Positions 34,363 to 43,515 of a DNA stretch of 64,000 nucleotides are shown in pieces. The translations under genes were made by a program, and so were the position numbers. Source of the DNA: an uncultured Collinsella sp. (GTDB lineage Bacteria > Actinomycetota > Coriobacteriia > Coriobacteriales > Coriobacteriaceae); the NCBI GenBank assembly GCA_934668695.1, contig CAKUOD010000001.1, forward strand, positions 1-64,000, written 5' to 3'. The notes below the pieces were generated by a model. It made no database searches. It saw nothing but the letters and a program-made list of their open reading frames with translations, and had not been told where the DNA came from. Every line of letters starts with the position of its first letter. Position 1 is the first letter of the stretch.

Positions 34363-36801
34363 GTGAACGCCTTTGACCGCTACGCCCCGTTTATCCAGGA
34401 TTTCATCTACTCCCACGATTGGGAGAGCTTGCGCTCTATCCAGGTTGCGGCAGCAGATGCAATCTTTAATACGCAAGACAATGTGCTCCTAACGGCATCC
34501 ACAGCATCTGGCAAAACCGAGGCGGCCTTCTTTCCCATCCTGACCGAGTTTTGGGAGAACCCGCCCGCGAGCGTGGGCGCCCTCTACATTGGCCCCCTCA
34601 AGGCGCTCATCAACGACCAGTTCGTCCGCCTCAATGACCTGTGCGAAGAGGCCGATATCCCTGTCTGGCACTGGCATGGCGATGTCTCGCAATCGCACAA
34701 GGCCAAGCTCATCAAAAAGCCGAGCGGTATCCTGCAGATTACGCCCGAATCACTCGAGGCGCTCCTGATCCATAAGCACATGGCCATCCCGCGCATGTTT
34801 TGCGACCTGCGCTATGTGGTCATCGACGAGGTCCATTCGCTCATGCGCGGCGACCGCGGCGGACAGACGCTCTGCCTTATCGAGCGCCTCTCGCGCATGG
34901 CAGGCGTGCAGCCCCGCCGTATCGGTCTGTCGGCCACCATCGGCGACCCCGAGCGCACGGGTGCCTTTCTCTCGCAGGGAACGGGACGCGGCTGCGTCAT
35001 CCCCCGTTTTGAGGAACCGCGCCGCATGTGGCGCATCTCCATGGAACACTTCTACAACTCGGGTCCCCAGGCGCAGCAGCGAGGATTCACGTGCACAGGT
35101 CCACGGGAAGCTGAGGTGCTCGCATGCGAGCGCATTGAGGCGGCACCACCCGCGGCACTGCCCGCATCCGGACAAGACATGCGCCACAGCGGACAACTCA
35201 CACAGGATGAGCGCCGTCAACGTCGCGAGCAGGCACGGGGCGAGGGCGCTCCCAAAGACCGTCGCACTTCCTCGGCTCCCGAGGGCGAAGTCGACATCCC
35301 GCAAGCGACCGAGCAGGCCCTTCTCAGCCCCACCGATACCGCACCCAACAACGCCGACCCCGGTATGGGCTATATCTTTGAGCATACGCGCGGCCGCAAG
35401 TGCCTGGTCTTTGCCAACTCGCGCGAGGAGGCAGAGGCCGTGTGTTCCATGCTGCGCAGCTACTGCGAAAGCCGGCACGAGCCCGACCGCTTCCTGATCC
35501 ATCATGGAAACCTCTCGGCATCGCTACGCGAGACCGCCGAGGAGCTCATGCGCGACGAGGAACAGGCTCAGACAACCGTCACCACCTCCACACTGGAGCT
35601 CGGCATCGATATCGGCCGTCTGGAACGTGCATTCCAAATTGACGCGCCGTTTACCGTCAGCTCCTTTTTGCAGCGCATGGGTCGCACGGGCCGTCGCGAC
35701 CTTCCGCCCGAGATGTGGTTCGTCATGCGCGAGGAAGAGCCCGAGCCACGCACGATGATGCCCGAGACCATTCCCTGGAAGCTTCTACAGGGCATCGCGC
35801 TCGTACAACTCTATCGCGAGGAAAAGTGGGTCGAGCCGCCCGAGCTCGATCGACTCCCCTACAGCTTGCTCTATCACCAGACCATGTCGACGCTCGCCAG
35901 CACCGGCGAGCTCACACCGGCCGAGCTTGCCCAGCGCGTGCTCACGCTCAGCTATTTCCACCGCGTCTCCGCCGATGACTACCGCATGTTGCTGCGCCAC
36001 CTCATTAAGATCGACCACATCCAGGTCACCGAAGGCGGCGGGCTCATCGTGGGCCTCGCGGGCGAGCGCATCATCAACAACTTTAAGTTCTACGCCGTGT
36101 TCCAGGAGAACGAGGAGTTTACCGTTCGCAGCGAATCGGCCGAGCTGGGTACGATCGTCAATCCGCCACCACCTGGCGAGCGCATCGCCATCGCAGGCCA
36201 TTGCTGGATTGTCGAGGAAGTTGACTGGAAGCGTCACACCGTCTTTGCCACGCAGGTCAAGGGCCGTGTGCCGGCCTACTTTGGCGACTGTCCCGGAGAC
36301 ATCAACACGCATGTGCTCGAGCGCATGCGTCAAGCGCTCAACGAACATGCAGCGTATCCGTACCTTATGGGTAACGCACGGGCCCGCTTGGCACAGGCTC
36401 GCCATACGGCCGAGATTTCGGGCGCGGGGACTAAGCCACTCATCAACCTGGGCGGTGACACCTGGGCACTCTTCCCGTGGCTGGGCAGCTATGCCTTCCT
36501 GGCGCTCGAACGCATGCTCAAAATTAAGTGTGCCGCGGAGCTGGGCCTTCGCGGGCTCGATCCGTCGCGTCCGTACTTTATGCAGTTCAAGATGAAGGCC
36601 GACGAGGAAACGTTCTTTGAGGTGCTCGCTGCCGAGGCCGAGAAGGACTTTGACCCCATCGAGCTCGTCTATCCCGGCGAGGTGCCTTACTTTGACCGCT
36701 ACGACGAGTACGTTCCCGAGGAGCTTGTGCGCAAAGGCTTTGCCGAAGGCGTGCTTGACATCGAGGGCATGAAGCAACGAATCCACAGCTGGACCAGCTA
36801 A
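34363..36801 (+). CDS. BrxHI-like superfamily 2 DEAD/DEAH helicase
   Basis: An 812-residue helicase. N-terminal RecA domain: STASGKTEAAFFP (motif I) near residue 46, ITPESLEALL, VIDEVHSLMRGDRGG (motif II) near 150 and LSATIGDP (motif III). A charged, repeat-poor insert of about 90 residues lies at 255-345. The second RecA domain has CLVFANSREEAE, TTSTLELGIDIG and RMGRTGRR (motif VI). A C-terminal domain of about 350 residues is of the Lhr-like/BrxHI type. The GTG at 34363 follows GAAAGGAGGACCC. It completes the TerB-BrxD-helicase module. No PglZ, PglX methylase or BrxC gene is in the window. Confidence 0.9.
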   Translation: MNAFDRYAPFIQDFIYSHDWESLRSIQVAAADAIFNTQDNVLLTASTASGKTEAAFFPILTEFWENPPASVGALYIGPLKALINDQFVRLNDLCEEADIPVWHWHGDVSQSHKAKLIKKPSGILQITPESLEALLIHKHMAIPRMFCDLRYVVIDEVHSLMRGDRGGQTLCLIERLSRMAGVQPRRIGLSATIGDPERTGAFLSQGTGRGCVIPRFEEPRRMWRISMEHFYNSGPQAQQRGFTCTGPREAEVLACERIEAAPPAALPASGQDMRHSGQLTQDERRQRREQARGEGAPKDRRTSSAPEGEVDIPQATEQALLSPTDTAPNNADPGMGYIFEHTRGRKCLVFANSREEAEAVCSMLRSYCESRHEPDRFLIHHGNLSASLRETAEELMRDEEQAQTTVTTSTLELGIDIGRLERAFQIDAPFTVSSFLQRMGRTGRRDLPPEMWFVMREEEPEPRTMMPETIPWKLLQGIALVQLYREEKWVEPPELDRLPYSLLYHQTMSTLASTGELTPAELAQRVLTLSYFHRVSADDYRMLLRHLIKIDHIQVTEGGGLIVGLAGERIINNFKFYAVFQENEEFTVRSESAELGTIVNPPPPGERIAIAGHCWIVEEVDWKRHTVFATQVKGRVPAYFGDCPGDINTHVLERMRQALNEHAAYPYLMGNARARLAQARHTAEISGAGTKPLINLGGDTWALFPWLGSYAFLALERMLKIKCAAELGLRGLDPSRPYFMQFKMKADEETFFEVLAAEAEKDFDPIELVYPGEVPYFDRYDEYVPEELVRKGFAEGVLDIEGMKQRIHSWTS

Positions 36802-36869
36802 TTTGGGACGGGGCTATTTTGACTACTTATAGAAGTAGTCAAAATAGCCCCGTCCCAAATTAGCTGGTC
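36792..36869. repeat. Palindrome with 37-bp perfect arms
   Basis: The left arm (36792-36828) and right arm (36833-36869) are perfectly complementary around the loop ATAG. The left arm includes the last codons and TAA stop of the helicase gene. Within it lies TTTGGGACGGGGCTATTTT, resembling the constant loop of the other hairpins. It would act as a very stable bidirectional mRNA end between the convergent helicase and spermidine-synthase-like genes. Confidence 0.9.
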
Positions 36870-36881
36870 GCAGGAAATACG

Positions 36882-37757
36882 CTAGTCGTGGAGCGGGGTG
36901 CCGAGGAAGTCGGTGTCGAAGAGCACGGCTTCGGTGAAGGCATAGCCACCGTCGCTGGCGATGAGCAGGTAGTTTTCCTCGCCGCCGAACTCCGCATCGC
37001 CACAAGGCACTACCCAGGCGTGGGCGAACACCTCGAGCGCCGTGGCGGCGCAATCGCGCAGGAACGCCACATCGCTCCCCTCGTTTGCGCTCACGATATT
37101 GGCCACGTAGATGCCGCCGGCATTCAGGCTGCCCCGCACCAGGCGTAGCGCATCGACGGTCGCCAGCTCGCGCACGGGCTCGGCACCGCCAAAGCAATCG
37201 CTCACAACGACGTCGTAGCGACGATGCCCCACGCTCGTCACGCCCAAATAGGAGCGCGCCTCGGCGGTAATCACCCGTAGGCGATCGCCAACCGTACGCC
37301 CCAGCTCGTCCAAATAGAACCAGCGGCGCGCCAGACGCGTAATCTCGGCATCATACTCGATGACGTCCATGCGCAAGCCTTCATGCGACATCAGCGCAAA
37401 TTTGGGATAGGCAAACCCGCCACCGCCCAGCATGAGCATGCGGTCGATACCATGCCCGTAAGTATCGCGCATGGCGTCCTCGGCCTCGAACACATCGTCA
37501 AATGCGCGATAGTACGCAAAGGCCGGCTCAGCCCAGCGATCGCCAACATAGCTCGCGCTTTGGTAGACGCCTCCCTGCACGAGCACACGGACCTCGGCAC
37601 CGCTCTCATCGTGCACACGCTTCACGCGCGCCAACCCGTTGCGGGTCCGTGCGACCTGCAGACAGGCAGCACGAACAGCGACGGCAGCCGCACCCAGCGC
37701 CGCAGCTCCCAGGGCAACGCCGGCAACGACGCCGGCGGAAACACTCGGCTTGTTCAT
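36882..37757 (-). CDS. Spermidine synthase-like Rossmann methyltransferase-fold protein
   Basis: A 291-residue protein. Residues 8-35 are a hydrophobic, alanine-rich N-terminal anchor. The rest is the polyamine-synthase fold: MLMLGGGGFAYPKFAL near 108, VIEYDAEITRLARRWF, and the acidic loop VVVSDCFGGAEPV near 190. The family transfers aminopropyl groups or is an orphan SAM-binding protein; the membrane anchor and lack of a paired decarboxylase argue for an orphan role. The start ATG is coupled to the elp3 stop with no gap (AAGGAGCTCTAGATG). Confidence 0.75.
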   Translation of the reverse strand: MNKPSVSAGVVAGVALGAAALGAAAVAVRAACLQVARTRNGLARVKRVHDESGAEVRVLVQGGVYQSASYVGDRWAEPAFAYYRAFDDVFEAEDAMRDTYGHGIDRMLMLGGGGFAYPKFALMSHEGLRMDVIEYDAEITRLARRWFYLDELGRTVGDRLRVITAEARSYLGVTSVGHRRYDVVVSDCFGGAEPVRELATVDALRLVRGSLNAGGIYVANIVSANEGSDVAFLRDCAATALEVFAHAWVVPCGDAEFGGEENYLLIASDGGYAFTEAVLFDTDFLGTPLHD

Positions 37758-39662
37758 CTAGAGCTCCTTCTGCAGATAAAGGTCACGGTCGCAAAAACCC
37801 AGGTGGCGGTAGTACTCGCGCGTGCCAATCGCGCTAATCACATTGATGCGCGTATAGCCCGCATCCCGAGCAATCTGGCACGCACGTTCCACGAGCAAAC
37901 GCCCCAGACCGTGATGCTGAGCCGCCTGGCCCTGATCGCCCACGCGCGCCGCCATACCATACACGTGCACCTCGCGAATCATCGCCTCGTCCGGCAACGT
38001 CGGCAGCTCGTCCGCATGAGCGGAAACAAACGCGCGATCGGGCAGCGACAGGCGCAAAAAGCCGGCGATCTTGCCCTCGAGCGTCACCCACTGCAAAAAG
38101 CGCTCGCTCGTCACCGGCGTCTCGTAAGCAACCTCATCAAGAGAGAGTTCATCCAAATCGGCGCCCGCGGTGCTGATCTCGCGATAGCGAATCTCACGCA
38201 CCTTTGCGCCCTCGCCACGGGCTGCCAAGCGATTCTCGACGAGCTGACGCAGGTTGGGCTTCTTATTGCCCACCATGATGTCGTCCGAGCTAAAGTCGCG
38301 AATCATACGGCTGATGCGGCAGAACGCCGGCGTCACCACGATGTCATCGGCTAACACATCAAGCAGTTCTTCCTCGGTATAGGGGCGCCACTCGCCGCGC
38401 TCGTAGCAGCCCACCAGACGCGAGCCCTCGATGAGCGCACACGGGTAGACCTTGACCTCGTCGGGCATAAAGGCCCCTTCGGTCATAAAGCGCTCGTAGT
38501 CGCGCTTGTCCCCCTCGGGCGTGGCGCCCAACAAATTGAGCATAAAGTGCGCATGGATCTTAAAGCCAAACAGGCGCGCAAGCGAAAACGCACGCTCAAT
38601 CTGAGCCACCGAAATGCGACGCTCGTTGATATCGAGCAGGTGCTGGTCAAGGCTTTGGATGCCCATCTGAATCTTGGTGCAGCCCAAACGACGGATAAGC
38701 GTGAGCGCCTGTGGCGTCACGGCGTCGGGACGAGTCTCGATAACGAGCCCCACCACGCGATGCTTCGCCGTCTCGTTGATGCGCTGCTGACGCTCAAGTT
38801 CCTCCATCGTGGCCGTCTGCCACTCGGCGACCTCGCCCCACGGCGTGCCGGGGCCGTACAGCCGACGCACCGCGCGGTTATAGCCGCCCACGGCAGCATC
38901 AACACGCTCCTGTTCGCCGGCAACACCGCTCGCAAGCTCAACCTCATCAGTCGCAATACCGGCAGCCCGATAGCGTTCGCGTCGCTCCGCTACCACCGGC
39001 GGCAGGGCATCGGCGGGAGCGTCATCGAGCAGACGCCCCGCCTCGGCACGGCTGATACCCGGACGCGCCAGCATGGGGTTAGCCGCCACGCCGGCCACGG
39101 CATCGTCATTGAGTGCGCGGAAGAGCTCCGACATAAACCATGTCTGATAGCCTTCCGAATAGTCGCTCCAGGTACCGCCAAGCACAATGAGCTCAATCTT
39201 ATCGGTCGCATGCCCCATCTGCGAAAGCGCCGTCAGACGAGCACTCACCTGCAAATAGGGATCGAAGCAATTTTGCTCCGCACGGGCGCACGCCGGCTCG
39301 GCGTGCAGATAGCTCTTGGGCATGCGCAGATCGTTGGGGCAAAACAGACAATCGCCCGAGCACGGCCACGGCTTGGTGATGACGGTAATGGTCGCCACGC
39401 CCGAAGCCGTGCGACGCGGCTTCATGCGCAGCACCTGCAGCAGTTGACGCTCTAGCTCAGCGTCGACATTCCATACCGTCCAGCGAGTCGGCTCCTCGCG
39501 CTTCACCCGCTGATAGAACGGCAGCAGACGGCGCTTGGCCAGGTCACGTTTGTCGGCACCCTCGCGGCGCGCCTCGGCATGTATCAGTTTGACGAGCGCC
39601 TTGTCGTCTACGGTCTCGCCGCGACGCAGGGCCTCGAGTATGTTCAAGATAATCTGTTCCAT
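37758..39662 (-). CDS. elp3: Elp3-family radical SAM/GNAT protein (tRNA uridine-34 modification)
   Basis: A 634-residue bacterial Elp3. The radical SAM domain has the cluster motif CSGDCLFC near residue 100 followed by PNDLRMPKSYL; the central part holds IELIVLGGTWSDY, IETRPDAVT and TKIQMGIQSLD. The C-terminal acetyltransferase domain covers about 540-634 (QHHGLGRLLVERA, then REYYRHLGF). Archaeal and some bacterial Elp3 proteins add carboxymethyl groups to tRNA wobble uridine on their own; the same role is inferred here. It lies upstream of the spermidine-synthase-like gene in one transcript. Confidence 0.9.
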   Translation of the reverse strand: MEQIILNILEALRRGETVDDKALVKLIHAEARREGADKRDLAKRRLLPFYQRVKREEPTRWTVWNVDAELERQLLQVLRMKPRRTASGVATITVITKPWPCSGDCLFCPNDLRMPKSYLHAEPACARAEQNCFDPYLQVSARLTALSQMGHATDKIELIVLGGTWSDYSEGYQTWFMSELFRALNDDAVAGVAANPMLARPGISRAEAGRLLDDAPADALPPVVAERRERYRAAGIATDEVELASGVAGEQERVDAAVGGYNRAVRRLYGPGTPWGEVAEWQTATMEELERQQRINETAKHRVVGLVIETRPDAVTPQALTLIRRLGCTKIQMGIQSLDQHLLDINERRISVAQIERAFSLARLFGFKIHAHFMLNLLGATPEGDKRDYERFMTEGAFMPDEVKVYPCALIEGSRLVGCYERGEWRPYTEEELLDVLADDIVVTPAFCRISRMIRDFSSDDIMVGNKKPNLRQLVENRLAARGEGAKVREIRYREISTAGADLDELSLDEVAYETPVTSERFLQWVTLEGKIAGFLRLSLPDRAFVSAHADELPTLPDEAMIREVHVYGMAARVGDQGQAAQHHGLGRLLVERACQIARDAGYTRINVISAIGTREYYRHLGFCDRDLYLQKEL

Positions 39663-39682
39663 GCCCCCATTGTAAAGGCAAA

Positions 39683-39712
39683 GGCGCCGGAGCCGACCAC
39701 GGCTCCGGCGCC
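39683..39712 (-). terminator. Terminator after the DUF4097 gene
   Basis: A 12-bp stem, GGCGCCGGAGCC with its complement, has a six-base loop followed on the minus strand by a T-rich stretch. It separates the DUF4097 gene from elp3. Confidence 0.8.
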
Positions 39713-39763
39713 TCCATCAAAGAGTGCGTCTGCGCTTTTGCCTCTAGACCTTCATCCGCCCCA

Positions 39764-40633
39764 TTACTCCGAGTCAAACGACATATCGCCCGCACCGACC
39801 TCAAAACGATACGCGGCGGATTTGTCACCGTTATCGAACTCAAGATTCGAAACCATCTCACCGTCATAGCCATCCGGAAGGAAGTCGCTCTCGAAGTCGC
39901 CACAACCCAAGGTGAGGCTCGCCTTAAAGCCCGTAGAGTTCGGAACCGTTATCTCCGCATCGCCCGAACCCACGGTAACGTCCATCGACTTCGCAGGGGC
40001 CTGATTCAGGTCAAACGTCACGTCGCCCAAACCAACCTCGGCACTCAGAGTGTCGGTTACGGCGCCGGTAAACTCAACGTCGCCCGAACCAAGCGTCACA
40101 TCCAGATCGCGGCATGCAATGCCCGTAAACGTCAAGTCGCCCGATTCAACGCTTGCCGTAATGCCGACCATGTTCTCGGCAACTTCGCGCGGAAGCTCAA
40201 TGGTGACCGTACGGTTAATCGCGCGCTCGTCGTCGCAATCGTACTGGCTGATTTTAAGCGTAGAGCCCTTGACCTCTGCAAGGTTCCGGGTTGCCGCATC
40301 TGAAGCAGATGCCCCCTTCGCAACGCGACCACTCTCGATGACACGCACCGGCCCACCGGAGACGTGCTTGATCTCGACCGTGCTCGATGTCACATCCAAA
40401 TCAAGGGACTGGAACGAGTCAGCATCAAAGGTCTCACTCGAAAGCTTCTGAGGCTGAGCAGAATAGTTGCCGCTATCCCGACCAGGCCAATCGAGCGTAG
40501 CGGTGCCGAAATCCCACGGTCCCTCAAAATGAATCAAAGTCCTCGAAATGCCGAATACAAGCCCGATGATGAGCACAAACGCTCCGATGCCGACGCCCAG
40601 ACGCAGCTTGGATTCATGCGAAAGCTTCATCAT
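39764..40633 (-). CDS. DUF4097 membrane-anchored beta-helix protein
   Basis: A 289-residue protein. A transmembrane anchor lies at about 10-32 (LGVGIGAFVLIIGLVFGISR), and from 60 onward it has repeated short beta strands (VTLGSGDVEFTG, VGLGDVTFDL, VTVGSGDAEITV, LGCGDFES), the classic DUF4097 coil. The repeats face outside. The gene overlaps the preceding XRE regulator (ATGATGA), the same regulator-DUF4097 pairing as in the broken operon at 1.3-2.5 kb. Function is probably envelope-stress related but unproven. Confidence 0.85.
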   Translation of the reverse strand: MMKLSHESKLRLGVGIGAFVLIIGLVFGISRTLIHFEGPWDFGTATLDWPGRDSGNYSAQPQKLSSETFDADSFQSLDLDVTSSTVEIKHVSGGPVRVIESGRVAKGASASDAATRNLAEVKGSTLKISQYDCDDERAINRTVTIELPREVAENMVGITASVESGDLTFTGIACRDLDVTLGSGDVEFTGAVTDTLSAEVGLGDVTFDLNQAPAKSMDVTVGSGDAEITVPNSTGFKASLTLGCGDFESDFLPDGYDGEMVSNLEFDNGDKSAAYRFEVGAGDMSFDSE

Positions 40634-41352
40634 TCGTCACCCTCTTTGGCACACGGCTCAGCGGTGGCCGCGGTAGCCACGTCAGCATCAGGTTCCGCAG
40701 AAGTATCCTTCCCCTGGGCCTTGACCGCCACCGACACCGGACCAACCTGAATATCCCCGCGTGCCCAATCGCCATCGAGCGCACGCGCCACCCAGTGATA
40801 GATGGGAATCGTAAAGAAGATCAGTGCGGGAAAGGGGCTGGCACCAACCAGGAACATCAGTAAAAAGAACAGTAGCCAGCACACGGCCCAATACGGGAAC
40901 GACTGGAAGGGTCCCTTCACCGGAGTCACGCTGGTCGCACCGGCACCCGTCACCTGAGCCGTCGCCGCATTAGCTGCCTGAGCGCTCCAGCTTGCCGCCT
41001 GGGCCGCCTTGGCCGCGGCGTCACTCGCCTGCGTTGCCGCCTCGGTAGCCCGCGCTGCGGCCTCGTGGGTGCGGGCGCGCTCTGCCGCCTCGGCCTCGCG
41101 CTGGCGGGCACGGTCCTCGTTCTCAAACTCGATGTCGTCCTCGATCTCATCACTCGGATTGAGCAACTCGTCCAAGCTCACGCCATAGAGCTTGGCGAGC
41201 GAGATCAGGTTCTCGGTATCGGGCGAGCTCTCCGCGCGTTCCCATTTGCTGACCGCCTGGCGCGACAGCCCCAGCTTTCTCGCCAGCCCTTCTTGGCTAA
41301 AGCCCTTGCTGCGGCGAAGGTCGGCGAGCCGCTGCGCAGTTTCTACATTCAT
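40630..41352 (-). CDS. XRE-type regulator with alanine-rich linker and membrane segments
   Basis: A 240-residue protein. A helix-turn-helix domain covers residues 5-65 (RSKGFSQEGLARKLGLSRQA). An acidic then alanine-rich coiled linker covers 75-140 (imperfect AAARATEAATQASDAAAK-type repeats). Two hydrophobic segments cover 155-195 (YWAVCWLLFFLLMFLVGA) and an acidic tail follows. DNA binding tied to the membrane suggests a sensor-regulator for the DUF4097 protein encoded next. The ATG follows AGGAGGAACC. Confidence 0.85.
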   Translation of the reverse strand: MNVETAQRLADLRRSKGFSQEGLARKLGLSRQAVSKWERAESSPDTENLISLAKLYGVSLDELLNPSDEIEDDIEFENEDRARQREAEAAERARTHEAAARATEAATQASDAAAKAAQAASWSAQAANAATAQVTGAGATSVTPVKGPFQSFPYWAVCWLLFFLLMFLVGASPFPALIFFTIPIYHWVARALDGDWARGDIQVGPVSVAVKAQGKDTSAEPDADVATAATAEPCAKEGDE

Positions 41353-41620
41353 GGTTCCTCCTATGCTTTTGCCAGCCGTGCCGCCGGACCGTTTTTGTTC
41401 TTAAGGCGCCTTGCACAGTTAAAAATCTATCCGCCACCGCCAAAATCATGCCACCTATTCTAGTGAGATTTTTGACAACCGGCGGTTGCGGGCGCATATG
41501 AGCTGCGGAAATGTGTCCAAACAAAGCAATGACCCGTCGCTCGGTTGTCCCCGTTGCGGCGTTAACGGTAGTATGGTCGTACTGTTTATTCCGCACCGCC
41601 AACGGAGGGAGTCCCGCGCC

Positions 41621-42493
41621 GTGAACCGCGATTTCGCCTCATCGCTCATCCAGCTCAACAATACGTTCTATCGCGAGCACTCCGCCTCCTTTTCCGATAC
41701 ACGTCAGGCTCCGTGGCCTGGCTGGGTACGCACCATGGACATCGCGCTTGAGCAGCTCGACGTTGCCACCATCGAGCATCCCGTACGCGTCTTCGATCTT
41801 GCCTGCGGCAACATGCGATTCGAGAACTTTGCCGCCGGCGGCACGCTTGCCGCCAAGGGCGTAGATGGCGCGAGCCCCTCGGCGGATGCCAGCTGCCCCT
41901 TTGAGTTCTACGGCGTCGACTCGTGCCAGGATCTGGCCATCGACGCGCGCGGCCATGCCCTGCGCATCCCCAACTTGCACTTCCAGGAACTTGACGTGCT
42001 CGACGCCCTCATGAAGCTCAACCCCGCCGAGACGCCCGACGTGCTCTTCGATGCACCACTCGCCGACATCTCGGTCTGCTTTGGCTTTATGCACCACGTG
42101 CCGTCGTGCGAGTACCGTGTGCGCGTGCTCGACGCCCTTGTACGCCAGACGCGCCCGGGCGGCATCATCGCCATCAGCTTTTGGGAGTTTATGAACGACG
42201 AGCGCATGGCGCGCAAGGCCGTTCGTGCCGAGGCCCGCGCCGAGCTCACCCCGCCGTTTGAGGGCTACGACTCCGCACAGTTCGAAGCCGGCGACCACCT
42301 CATCGGTTGGCAAAACGACCGCCACGCTTACCGCTATTGCCACCACTTTGACGATCAGCAGATCACCGACCTGGTGCGCGGCGTACGCACGTTCTACAAG
42401 AGTGGCGAGGTCCCTGTGCGTGAGCTTGAGCGTTTTCACGCCGACGGTCGCAGCGGCGAGCTCAATCGCTACGTAATCCTTAAGCGCTTGTAG
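41621..42493 (+). CDS. Class I SAM-dependent methyltransferase
   Basis: A 290-residue methyltransferase. The SAM-binding glycine loop is VFDLACGNMRFENF near residue 57, with the acidic EFYGVDSCQDL ahead of motif II and FGFMHHVPSCEYRVRVLDALVRQTRPGG in motifs IV-V. The substrate is unknown. I use the GTG at 41621 because GGAGGGAG lies upstream; the frame is open from 41486 but that part is promoter-like (TAGTAT at 41570). It is divergent from the XRE regulator. Confidence 0.8.
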   Translation: MNRDFASSLIQLNNTFYREHSASFSDTRQAPWPGWVRTMDIALEQLDVATIEHPVRVFDLACGNMRFENFAAGGTLAAKGVDGASPSADASCPFEFYGVDSCQDLAIDARGHALRIPNLHFQELDVLDALMKLNPAETPDVLFDAPLADISVCFGFMHHVPSCEYRVRVLDALVRQTRPGGIIAISFWEFMNDERMARKAVRAEARAELTPPFEGYDSAQFEAGDHLIGWQNDRHAYRYCHHFDDQQITDLVRGVRTFYKSGEVPVRELERFHADGRSGELNRYVILKRL

Positions 42494-42610
42494 GCGTCAG
42501 CGATTCGTCGCTGAGCCGCACCGCATCTTTCGGGCAAATCGCGCCCACCCCTTCCAACCCATTGCTGGAACGCACGGTCATGCGTTCCATACTTATAACC
42601 AAGGAGCCTC

Positions 42611-43450
42611 ATGGGAGCCGTCCACGTTCGCACGCCTAAGAACTTTGTGCTCGAGGAGCGCCTGGAGCGCTACGCCGACGCCATCGAGACGAGCCCCGAG
42701 AACTATGCTGGGCACTGGCGTGAGGCATGCACGCCGGCTGGCGGCAAGCCCTTCGCCCGCCTTCACCTGGATCTGGGCTGCGGCAAAGGAACATACTTGG
42801 TTGAGCGTGCTCACCGTGAGCCCGACACGCTCTTTATCGGCATGGACCAGGAACCCATCTGCATTGCCTATGCCGCCCAGAAGATTTGCGAGCAGGAGCT
42901 GCCCAACGCGCTCGTGCTACCCCGTGGTGCCGCATCGCTGCCGCGGCTGTTTGCCGCAGGCGAGCTCGATGCCATCACCATCAACTTTCCCACTCCGCAG
43001 CCCAAGGCCAAGTACGCCAAAAAGCGCCTCGTCCATGTCGACCATCTGATGCTCTACCGTCCGCTCTTTGCTGCCGGCGCCACCGTCACGCTGCGCACCG
43101 ACAGCAGGCCGCTGCGCGACTACGCCCTGGGGCAGTTTGCCGCGGCCGGCTACGACACGCTTTGGGTGAGCGACGACGTGCGCCGCGACCATCCCGAACA
43201 TCCCGAGACCGAGTACGAATGCCGCACGCGCGAGATGGGTGCCGTCGTCTACGGCATCTGTGTCACATCCGGCGAGGAGCCTACCGAAGAGCAGCTCGCG
43301 GCAGGCCGGGCGCAGGAGCAGAGCCTCGCCTGCTACCTGCCCGACGACCTCGATGAGCTCACCTACGTGCCCCTCGGCATGGAAGAGGCCGTCGAGAACT
43401 TTAAGAACCGCGCCCGCAAGGGCAAGAAGCGTTTACCGCAGGAGTCCTAG
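42611..43450 (+). CDS. trmB: tRNA (guanine-N7-)-methyltransferase
   Basis: A 279-residue TrmB-type enzyme that methylates G46 in the tRNA variable loop. It has LHLDLGCGKGTYLVE near residue 52, FIGMDQEP, then ITINFPTPQPKAKYAKKRLVH, the usual DPWPKxRHxKRR region in a divergent form. The missing DPWPK tryptophan is worth noting. The ATG follows AAGGAGCCTC. A small UUCG-type hairpin (CAGCGA-TTCG-TCGCTG) at 42498-42513 ends the gene before it. Confidence 0.85.
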   Translation: MGAVHVRTPKNFVLEERLERYADAIETSPENYAGHWREACTPAGGKPFARLHLDLGCGKGTYLVERAHREPDTLFIGMDQEPICIAYAAQKICEQELPNALVLPRGAASLPRLFAAGELDAITINFPTPQPKAKYAKKRLVHVDHLMLYRPLFAAGATVTLRTDSRPLRDYALGQFAAAGYDTLWVSDDVRRDHPEHPETEYECRTREMGAVVYGICVTSGEEPTEEQLAAGRAQEQSLACYLPDDLDELTYVPLGMEEAVENFKNRARKGKKRLPQES

Positions 43451-43515
43451 AGGCCTCTGATGGTCGCGGCGTCGGCAAACAAGCGCAAATAGCTGCCAGC
43501 GAACGACCCTCAAAT

